The notes under the pieces were generated by a model, which searched no databases, was not told the DNA's origin, and saw only the letters and a list, made by a program, of their open reading frames with translations. From NCBI GenBank assembly GCA_023140595.1, contig JAGLLI010000082.1:1-9898 (forward strand): a DNA stretch of 9,898 bases, given 5' to 3'. The stretch's first letter is position 1; each line of letters begins with the position of its first letter. This DNA is from Candidatus Parcubacteria bacterium. GTDB taxonomy: Bacteria; Patescibacteriota; Patescibacteriia; Patescibacteriales; UBA12075. The position numbers and the translations under genes were made by a program. This document shows, in pieces, positions 1 through 4,647 of the stretch.

Positions 1-25
1 ATGAAGAGAAACAAAAACTTCAGAT

Positions 26-53
26 TATACCTCCCCCCATTCTTTGAACAGTA
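26..53. repeat. IS3 element terminal inverted repeat (orfB side)
   Basis: This is the 28-bp end at the transposase 3' side. It pairs with 1360-1387 at 19 of 28 positions. The matching blocks are TA, CCT, CCCCA, TTT and ACAGTA. It does not begin with the TG common in this family. Confidence 0.75.
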
Positions 54-62
54 AATTGGCAA

Positions 63-1055
63 TTAAATGTGATTTATTTCGACCTTTTGTTTATTTGGAA
101 TTGAGATGATGAAATCTTTCGGCGATTCAGGCATCAAACATCGTCTGGCTATCGCTTCAGGGCTTAGAATGGATTTTATGGCTTCGTTTTTCCTCTCTTC
201 ATCCAGATTTACTCCGAAGTAGACTTCTGCCGGAGTCAGGTAATCCAGATTCTCGTGAATGCGCTCGTAATTGTATTTGTGGAAATATTCAGACAATGAG
301 AATTCGGCATGATTAAATGATTCGTATTCTTTCAAATATACCTCTTCGTATTTGACGTTGCGCCACAGCCGTTCGGTAAAAATATTATCAAAGCATCGAC
401 CACGCCCGTCCATTGAAATCCGAATCGATTCATGTGCTTTCAGTATAGCAATATATTCTTCGGCGGTAAATTGACTGCCCTGATCGGAATTATGAATTTC
501 CGGCAAAGCTATTTTCAGCGCTTCCTTAAGGCAGGCGATGCAAAAATCCGTTTCCATAGAACGCGATAATTTCCAGCTTATCACATAGCGCGAATACCAA
601 TCCAGAATAGCGACAAGATAAAACCATTTCCCATTAGCCCGAACATAGGTGATATCAGTCCCCCAGACATAATTTGGGCGGTTGATATCAATTTTGTTCA
701 GTAAATAAGGGTATTTAACGTGATTTTTGCCATTTTTGCTTAAATTCCTTTTCGGAAATATGGCCTGAATGCCCATTACGCTCATTAGCCGCTCTATGCG
801 CTTATGGTTTATTGCATAGCTTTCGCGGTTAAGCTGAGCCGTAATTTTAGGAGCGCCGTAATACGGGAATTTGGTATAAATTTCGTCAATCCGGCGCATA
901 AGCAAAATGTTCTTTTCGCTTTTCTGCTTTGGCTGGTAGTAATAGTTTCCGCGGCTTATTCCCAGAAGCTCGCATTGGCGGGCGATGGATATGCCGTGAT
1001 GATTTGGCTTAACAAGCGCTTGGCGTTCTGGTTTAGGCAGTTCCCATATTTTTTT
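63..1055 (-). CDS. IS3-family transposase OrfB (DDE integrase domain)
   Basis: Catalytic half of an IS3 transposase. The frame is open from 1055, inside the A9 tract of orfA, to the TAA at 63. There is no good start codon of its own; the first conventional candidates are TTG at 905 and ATG at 899. The segment before 905 is genuine OrfB sequence (WELPKPERQALVKPNHHGIS, then a GISRGNYYYQ region), so the protein is probably made as an OrfA-OrfB fusion. Counting from the TTG, there is an HTH_21-like region (about 3-50) followed by an rve integrase domain. The triad is D84 (WGTD), D141 (NSDQGSQF) and E178 (FTERLW). There are 36 residues between the last two, one more than the usual 35. The triad is intact. 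The frame offset from OrfA is unusual (see findings). Confidence 0.9.
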   Translation of the reverse strand, partial: KKIWELPKPERQALVKPNHHGISIARQCELLGISRGNYYYQPKQKSEKNILLMRRIDEIYTKFPYYGAPKITAQLNRESYAINHKRIERLMSVMGIQAIFPKRNLSKNGKNHVKYPYLLNKIDINRPNYVWGTDITYVRANGKWFYLVAILDWYSRYVISWKLSRSMETDFCIACLKEALKIALPEIHNSDQGSQFTAEEYIAILKAHESIRISMDGRGRCFDNIFTERLWRNVKYEEVYLKEYESFNHAEFSLSEYFHKYNYERIHENLDYLTPAEVYFGVNLDEERKNEAIKSILSPEAIARRCLMPESPKDFIISIPNKQKVEINHI

Positions 1056-1320
1056 TTAACCAGTCCAGCTCTACTTTGAGCTGACCGATTTGTTTGTAAA
1101 GTTCATCAATTAATTCGTCTTTTTGTTTTTGTTTGACAGTAGATTTGTTGTTAAAACCGGCTGCCATAATTTCCAGCGCCTTGTCTTTCCACCTGTTTGC
1201 CTGCGTCGGATGAATGCTGTAGCGGGAACAGATAATGGCTACGGTTTCTTTCTGCCTGATCATGTCCAAGGCGACCTCAATCTTGAATGATGTTGAATGT
1301 TTTCTTTTGATATTACCCAT
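1033..1320 (-). CDS. IS3-family transposase OrfA (HTH DNA-binding subunit)
   Basis: A 95-aa protein that starts at ATG 1320 and ends at TAA 1033. It carries a Tnp_1-type helix-turn-helix in residues 5-50 (KRKHSTSFKIEVALDMI, then YSIHPTQANRWK), which would bind the element's ends. A heptad-like coiled coil follows in about 62-90 (DELIDELYKQIGQLKVELDWL) for multimerisation with OrfB. Length and order are normal for IS150-group OrfA. The gene ends just after a run of nine A residues (minus strand, complement of 1049-1057), where the shift into orfB must happen. No strong ribosome binding site is visible. Confidence 0.9.
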   Translation of the reverse strand: MGNIKRKHSTSFKIEVALDMIRQKETVAIICSRYSIHPTQANRWKDKALEIMAAGFNNKSTVKQKQKDELIDELYKQIGQLKVELDWLKKNMGTA

Positions 1321-1359
1321 ATAATTTAGATTAATTATGCCAATAATTATATCTTAGCA

Positions 1360-1387
1360 TACTGTCTAAATTTTGGGGTAAGGCTTA
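1360..1387. repeat. IS3 element terminal inverted repeat (orfA side)
   Basis: This is the 28-bp end upstream of orfA. Read on the minus strand it gives CCCCAAAATTTAGACAG, the typical IS150-group end. It is immediately followed by the GAT duplicate at 1388-1390. Confidence 0.8.
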
Positions 1388-1509
1388 GATTTTGGTTTTC
1401 GGACAAGGTCTTGGTATTGTAACCGTAGGGATAATTCTTTATCAAGTTTGCATATACAGAGACAAGAAATAGCTTTTTTATATTTTTTTAAAAATAACAC
1501 AGTTTAAAT

Positions 1510-2055
1510 ATGAATAATGTAATTATTTTTCATGGAACAGGAGGAACTCCTAATCATTTCTGGTTTCCATATTTGAAAGACAACTTGCCAGCAGAAAAAT
1601 TCAATGTTTCTATCCCCCGACTTCCAAATCCTGATAAACCAGATTTAAAAGAATTGTTATCGTTCGTATTAAAAAAATTTAAATATAACGAAGACACAAT
1701 TTTAGTTGGTCACTCTTCTGGCTGTCCCTTGATTTTAAGTATTCTTGAAAACATTGATAAAAAAATCAGTAAATCTATTTTAGTTGCAGGATTTTACAAA
1801 CCTTTAGACTCTAATCCAAACCCAATTCTTCAAGATAATTATGATTGGTCAAAAATCAGAAAACATTCAAAACAATTTATATACATAAATTCAATTGATG
1901 ATCCCTGGGGATGCAATGAGGAGATGGGTAAAGTTATGCAAAAGAAACTTGGAGGAGATTTGATTATTCGTTCAGACCAAGGACATATGGGATCTGAAAA
2001 ATTCAATCAACCATACAAAGAATTTCCTATTGTTAAATTCTTTATTGAAAACTAA
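1510..2055 (+). CDS. RBBP9/YdeN-like alpha/beta serine hydrolase
   Basis: A 181-aa protein, full length for the RBBP9/YdeN (DUF1749-like) group of small alpha/beta hydrolases. These are cytosolic serine hydrolases whose substrates are mostly unknown. The family signature is clear: an N-terminal strand with an HGTGG oxyanion-type loop (residues 8-12), the nucleophile elbow GHSSG with Ser69, an acid in IDDPWG (Asp131, or 130), and the catalytic His159 in DQGHMG. No signal peptide or lid domain is seen. The ATG at 1510 lacks a Shine-Dalgarno site. No convincing promoter was found in the 120 bp between the IS and the gene. The substrate cannot be predicted. It is the first gene of the cargo region, 63 bp before the GIY-YIG gene. 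The link to that gene is positional only. Confidence 0.85.
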   Translation: MNNVIIFHGTGGTPNHFWFPYLKDNLPAEKFNVSIPRLPNPDKPDLKELLSFVLKKFKYNEDTILVGHSSGCPLILSILENIDKKISKSILVAGFYKPLDSNPNPILQDNYDWSKIRKHSKQFIYINSIDDPWGCNEEMGKVMQKKLGGDLIIRSDQGHMGSEKFNQPYKEFPIVKFFIEN

Positions 2056-2118
2056 ATTATAAATTATAAATTAAGGTGTTTTCTCCTCTGTCGCTACGAA
2101 AAATTTATTAAAAAATTT

Positions 2119-2931
2119 ATGAACAACAAATATTATGTTTATGTATATATAGACCCTAGAAATTTAGAAGAGTTTTATTATGGGAAAGGAATAGGCGAGC
2201 GAAAAAATGCGCACCTTCAAAATAACGATGATTCAGAAAAAACAAAAATAATAAAACAAATAGAAAAAATTGGATTAACACCTATTATTAAAGTAGTTGC
2301 CAAAAATCTTACTCAAAAACAAGCATTTTTAGTAGAGAAAACTTTAATTTGGAAAATTAGAGGATTAACCAATAAAAGCGGCGGACATTACGCTGATAAC
2401 TTTAGACCAAAAAATACAATACATCTTGATCTTAATGGATTTGATTACGAAAATGGAATTTATTATATAAACGTCGGCGAAAGAAGAAACCGATGTTGGA
2501 ATGATTGCCGTAAATATGGATTTTTATCCGCAGGACAAGGTAAGCAGTGGAGCAGGCAAATTAGGCAATTAAACTCAGGCGACATGATCGCTGCTTATTT
2601 AAGCAAACATAATAACACAGGCGGATATGTCGGTGTAGGGAAGGTAATTGAAAAAGCAAAACGCGTAAATGATTTTCAATTTAAAGGGAAATATTTGGAA
2701 AATGTCAAACTTGAAAACAATAAAATCTTTGAAAATTCAGACAATGAAAAATCAGAATATTTAGTAAAAATTGAATGGATCAAAAGTTTCACCGCAAAAC
2801 AAGGAAAATGGCGAAATAATCCAAGGCTTTTTGTTTTTCCCTCAATAAAAGCATCTCTTGAAAGTCAACTCGGTACTATCAAATTTATTGAAGATGAATT
2901 TAAAATAAATTTCAAGGATTTAATGAATTAA
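2119..2931 (+). CDS. GIY-YIG nuclease fused to an EVE/PUA-like domain
   Basis: A 270-aa two-domain protein. Residues 5-95 form a GIY-YIG endonuclease domain of the LEM-3/COG3680 type: YVYVYIDPRN, FYYGKGIGER (Arg28), the metal-binding Glu73 in LVEKTLI, and LTNKSGGH. Residues about 114-195 (YYINVGERRNR, RKYGFLSAGQGKQWS, LNSGDMIAAYL, GGYVGVGKV) look like an EVE/PUA-type fold, which in related proteins often reads modified bases. The rest (about 196-270) is less clear. From the families, it probably cleaves DNA, perhaps guided by base modification, in the manner of a modification-dependent restriction enzyme. The specificity is inference. The upstream gap is very AT-rich with ATTATAA repeats and has no Shine-Dalgarno site. 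An antitoxin-Fic pair follows 57 bp downstream. Confidence 0.8.
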   Translation: MNNKYYVYVYIDPRNLEEFYYGKGIGERKNAHLQNNDDSEKTKIIKQIEKIGLTPIIKVVAKNLTQKQAFLVEKTLIWKIRGLTNKSGGHYADNFRPKNTIHLDLNGFDYENGIYYINVGERRNRCWNDCRKYGFLSAGQGKQWSRQIRQLNSGDMIAAYLSKHNNTGGYVGVGKVIEKAKRVNDFQFKGKYLENVKLENNKIFENSDNEKSEYLVKIEWIKSFTAKQGKWRNNPRLFVFPSIKASLESQLGTIKFIEDEFKINFKDLMN

Positions 2932-2953
2932 TAATTTGAAAATTTACAACGAA

Positions 2954-2982
2954 TTGACAAAACAGCCGTTTTGATTTACGAT
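2954..2982 (+). promoter_or_regulatory. Sigma70-type promoter, possibly leaderless
   Basis: A perfect -35 TTGACA (2954-2959) is followed, after 17 bp, by TACGAT (2977-2982), a 4-of-6 match to TATAAT. The ATG of the antitoxin-like gene is at 2989, 7 nt after the -10 box, right where transcription should start. The mRNA would therefore be leaderless, which fits the absence of a Shine-Dalgarno site. Confidence 0.6.
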
Positions 2983-2988
2983 ATAAAT

Positions 2989-3216
2989 ATGAAAAATACT
3001 AATTTAAACAATAAAAAACGGGAAAAATATTTTAGGGAAATCTTTGTTAATCTTGTGTATGACAATATGTTTATGGAAAATGAGGCGGTTTTTTCTAAAA
3101 AAACTATCTCTGAACGCTATAAGATACAAATAGAGAATCTAATCAAAGAGGGTGCCCATAAAAAAATCGTAATCCCGAATTCATATTATGTCAAAGACAA
3201 AACCGAGTTATCGTGA
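2989..3216 (+). CDS. Small antitoxin-like protein paired with Fic
   Basis: A 75-aa protein from ATG 2989; a TTG at 2971 would add 6 residues but lies inside the promoter spacer. The charged, helical sequence contains VNLVYDNMFMENEAVFS. This resembles the inhibitory-helix region of Fic proteins and of VbhA-type antitoxins, whose consensus is (S/T)xxxE(G/N). Here the Glu-Asn is present, but Asn replaces the Ser/Thr (NMFMEN). Its end overlaps the Fic start by 29 nt in another frame, so the two are probably translationally coupled. By analogy with class I Fic systems, it would insert its Glu into the Fic ATP pocket and block AMPylation. The homology is weak by eye, so the antitoxin role is inferred mainly from position, size and this motif. 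Confidence 0.6.
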   Translation: MKNTNLNNKKREKYFREIFVNLVYDNMFMENEAVFSKKTISERYKIQIENLIKEGAHKKIVIPNSYYVKDKTELS

Positions 3217-3748
3217 AACTAAATTTGGCATTCTTTCCATTAGGGAAATTGAAGCGTTAATTACGGATGGTGTTGCAAATGTTAACGCTTTTTTATTGCG
3301 CGAATTTAAGAATTTGCCAATTAACATAGATACGGCAAAAGAACTACATGAAAAAGTTGCCGGACATGTTTTTGAAGAAGCCGGCAATTTCAGAAAAAAC
3401 GAGGTAAAAGTCGGAAATTATGAACCGCCAAAGTTTTTTCAAATTCCAGAATTAATGGTAAATTGGGAAAATGACTACAATGAACGACACAAGCATGCAA
3501 AAAATCAAGATAAAAAGATAGAATTGCTTGCTTGGATGATGCATCAATTTTTATTAATTCATCCGTTTTTTGATTATAACGGTCGAGTTGCCCGCCTGCT
3601 TGGTCAATTATTTCTTCTTCAGCATAAACTGCCAATTTCAAGTTTCATTGGCATAAAGCGAACAGATTTTGCGGCCGCCATGAAAAAATCAACATCCGAG
3701 AAAGATGCAAAAAACATAATCAAACTGATAAATAAAAGTATTCAATAA
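3188..3748 (+). CDS. Fic/DOC family AMP-transferase-like protein
   Basis: A 186-aa Fic-domain protein that would transfer AMP (or another nucleotide moiety) from ATP to a hydroxyl of a target protein. The active-site motif is HPFFDYNGRVAR (residues 125-136). His125, Asp129, Asn131, Gly132, Arg133 and Arg136 are present. Tyr130 replaces the first Gly of the classic HPFxxGNGRxxR. The flap region is AGNFRKNEVKVG (65-76). The N-terminus (ILSIREIEALITDG) matches the segment that normally follows the SxxIEGN inhibitory helix in class II Fic proteins. That helix is missing here and seems to lie in the overlapping upstream gene. The protein is shorter than typical class II Fic proteins. No Shine-Dalgarno site is visible; the start lies 29 nt inside the preceding gene. 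A long hairpin begins 3 nt after the stop. Confidence 0.85.
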   Translation: MSKTKPSYRETKFGILSIREIEALITDGVANVNAFLLREFKNLPINIDTAKELHEKVAGHVFEEAGNFRKNEVKVGNYEPPKFFQIPELMVNWENDYNERHKHAKNQDKKIELLAWMMHQFLLIHPFFDYNGRVARLLGQLFLLQHKLPISSFIGIKRTDFAAAMKKSTSEKDAKNIIKLINKSIQ

Positions 3749-3751
3749 TGA

Positions 3752-3806
3752 GTTTTGGTCAAAGAGCATTCACCCCTTCACTTCCCCTCTGCTCTTTGAC
3801 CAAAAC
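3752..3806 (+). repeat. Gene-end hairpin with conserved C-rich loop, copy 1
   Basis: A perfect 17-bp inverted repeat (3752-3768 with 3790-3806, GTTTTGGTCAAAGAGCA and its complement) surrounds a 21-nt pyrimidine-rich loop (TTCACCCCTT...TTCCCCTC). It begins 3 nt after the Fic stop codon. It is not a classical terminator, because A-rich rather than T-rich sequence follows. A second copy after the AAA ATPase gene (6943-6997) has the same stem length and loop length. Its loop matches at 19 of 21 positions, but its stem sequence differs. Confidence 0.9.
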
Positions 3807-3820
3807 AAAAAATCAAATTT

Positions 3821-3839
3821 TCTTTTCTTACAGAAAAGA
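3821..3839. repeat. Short palindrome
   Basis: An 8-bp perfect inverted repeat, TCTTTTCT / AGAAAAGA, around TAC. It lies between the gene-end hairpin and the attC-like half-site. No T tract follows. Its function is unknown. Confidence 0.5.
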
Positions 3840-3875
3840 TTAAAGCAATATAAAACGAGATAAAAAATTTACATC

Positions 3876-3898
3876 GTACAACGTATATCTGACTACTC
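3876..3898 (+). other. attC-like 5' half-site (R''/L''), interrupted
   Basis: GTACAAC (3876-3882) is identical to the R''-like box of the site at 7581. GTATATCTG (3883-3891) is identical to the L''-like arm of the site at 7133. The matching arm would be CTTCAGATAT at 4511-4520, about 620 bp away. Between them lies the inverted-repeat unit 3899-4447. After that unit, CCCAAAT (4454-4460) corresponds to the CCCAAAT that follows the inner hairpin in both intact sites. This therefore looks like an attC-type site whose inner hairpin was replaced or expanded by an insertion. Confidence 0.5.
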
Positions 3899-3972
3899 CA
3901 GAGAGTAATATTTTTATAATTTTTTCTTTATTTAAATAGAGCCCTTTTGAAATTTTTTTAAGAATAAAGAAA

Positions 3973-4012
3973 CCCCATGTTAAATTTTTCCAAAGAAATT
4001 TTCAACATGGGG
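3973..4012 (-). terminator. Rho-independent terminator of the 88-aa gene
   Basis: CCCCATGTT (3973-3981) pairs perfectly with AACATGGGG (4004-4012). Inside, AAATTT pairs with AAATTT across a small bulge. On the minus strand the hairpin is followed by TTTCTTTATTC. It lies about 20 nt downstream of the 88-aa gene's stop, in the right orientation. Confidence 0.7.
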
Positions 4013-4031
4013 CGCGTACACTTTTGTATGG

Positions 4032-4298
4032 CTACTTTTTGTTAATGAAAATGTTGAGTGCATCAATCACATGTTGTTTGGCGGGGCACTCGAGCTTGCA
4101 GTCTGGCCAGCAGAGCGGATTAAGACCAAGGTTATTGTCAAGTTTAGCCATATGGGACAGCACTTGGGCTGGCGTGCGTTCCATCTCAAAAGTAAGGATT
4201 TGCACTAATGGCATAGGACAGTTGTTAGATCTCTTGCTGTACGGATATACTTTATCATTAATTAACACAAATTTCAACTTTTTTTTGTATTTTTGCAT
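4032..4298 (-). CDS. Unrecognised 88-aa Cys-containing protein
   Basis: I do not recognise this family. It is an 88-aa, soluble, basic protein. The N-terminal part is strand-like (KLKFVLINDKVYPYS). The middle looks helical (FEMERTPAQVLSHMAKL). The C-terminal part has LCWPDCKLECPAKQH: Cys63, Cys67, Cys71 and His76 could bind a metal, with Cys27 further upstream. The gene is convincing because AAGGAGGTG (complement of 4306-4314) lies 7 nt before the ATG and a hairpin terminator follows the stop. It is the only minus-strand gene in the cargo region and is enclosed by inverted repeats. Its base composition looks richer in G and C than the AT-rich DNA around it, which suggests separate acquisition. 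A regulatory or metal-binding role is possible but unproven. Confidence 0.7.
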   Translation of the reverse strand: MQKYKKKLKFVLINDKVYPYSKRSNNCPMPLVQILTFEMERTPAQVLSHMAKLDNNLGLNPLCWPDCKLECPAKQHVIDALNIFINKK

Positions 4299-4305
4299 TT
4301 TTAGA

Positions 4306-4314
4306 CACCTCCTT
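4306..4314 (-). promoter_or_regulatory. Strong Shine-Dalgarno site of the 88-aa gene
   Basis: On the minus strand this reads AAGGAGGTG, a full match to the anti-Shine-Dalgarno sequence, 7 nt before ATG 4298. It is the only canonical ribosome binding site I see in the window and fixes the start. A TTGACA -35-like box (complement of 4373-4378) lies upstream, but its -10 box is weak. Confidence 0.8.
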
Positions 4315-4447
4315 GTTTTTGTCGTTGAATTGTTTTAATACTGGCTTCTTAACTTAACATATACTTATATTTTGTCAAGATATATATTTTTAAAAAAATT
4401 ATAAAAGGCTCTAATATTAAGGAAAATTATAAAAATATTACTCTCTG

Positions 4448-4647
4448 TCTCCGCCCAAATTTTTACTTCTCTTTTCTTTATGATAAAATAATAATGTAGA
4501 GAATTAAAAACTTCAGATATCGGTATTCATTAGCTGAAATATATGTTTTTCTTTACGGCTAACGCCTACTTTTAAAAAGAATTAAATTTTGTTTCTTATT
4601 TATTTATAAAGGGGAAAATTGAGGTCGCTTCGCTCCGATTTAAAAAT
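4448..4647. other. Intergenic region before the AAA ATPase gene
   Basis: This holds CCCAAAT (4454-4460, as in the attC-like sites) and the 35-bp repeat. At the end is a small palindromic GGTCGCTTCGCTCC just before the start codon. No clear promoter or Shine-Dalgarno site was found. AAGGGG at about 4610 is 33 nt from the ATG, too far for a ribosome binding site. Confidence 0.5.
4494..4528 (+). repeat. 35-bp repeat, intact copy (second copy is split by the IS)
   Basis: This 35-bp sequence matches window bases 1-25 plus 1391-1400 at 29 of 35 positions, with the IS inserted in the other copy after CAGAT. It includes AAAAACTTCAGAT and GGT-TTC. CTTCAGATAT matches the L' arms of the attC-like sites downstream. 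Each copy ends about 110-120 bp before a cargo gene (1510 and 4648), so it may mark a cassette boundary. The usual GTT of an attC R' box is not present here (CATTAGC instead). Confidence 0.65.

Larger units (their letters stand above)
26..1387 (-). mobile_element. IS3-family (IS150-group) insertion sequence, complete
   Basis: A complete insertion sequence on the minus strand, holding orfA and orfB of an IS3-type transposase. Its ends form imperfect 28-bp inverted repeats (26-53 and 1360-1387, 19 of 28 matching). They share a CCCCA block, TTT and an inner ACAGTA, and resemble the CCCCAAAA..TTAGACA ends of IS150-group elements. GAT lies directly outside each end (23-25 and 1388-1390), consistent with a 3-bp target duplication. 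Because AGATT is shared at both borders, the exact boundary is uncertain by a base or two. Joining the flanks rebuilds a sequence found intact at 4494-4528, which independently supports these borders. Its coding part looks less AT-rich than the neighbouring cargo genes, which suggests arrival from elsewhere. Confidence 0.9.
3899..4447. mobile_element. Inverted-repeat-bounded unit carrying one gene (possible mobile element)
   Basis: This ~549-bp unit is bounded by long inverted repeats, 3899-3961 and 4390-4447. The outer 25 bp are perfect (CAGAGAGTAATATTTTTATA and onward), and the inner part (TAGAGCC..TTTT..AATTTTTTTAA) is imperfect. Inside are an 88-aa gene on the minus strand, its strong ribosome binding site and a terminator. 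It lies within a split attC-like site. No recombinase is encoded and no convincing target duplication is visible. It could be a MITE-like element with cargo or a cassette folded on itself. Confidence 0.6.

Noticed and set aside
804..1079. Plus-strand frame of 91 codons
   Set aside because: It lies antisense to the transposase orfB/orfA junction, where the minus-strand frames encode clear IS3 motifs.
2056..2118. attC-like site between the hydrolase and nuclease genes
   Set aside because: It has only ATTATAA tandem repeats and a short GTCGCTACG segment; no paired arms or GTT box.
3752..3806. Hairpin as a simple Rho-independent terminator
   Set aside because: No T tract follows on the plus strand, and the loop rather than the stem is conserved in the second copy.
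4024..4338. Plus-strand frame of 104 codons
   Set aside because: It is the antisense shadow of the 88-aa gene, which has a perfect Shine-Dalgarno site and a terminator on the minus strand.
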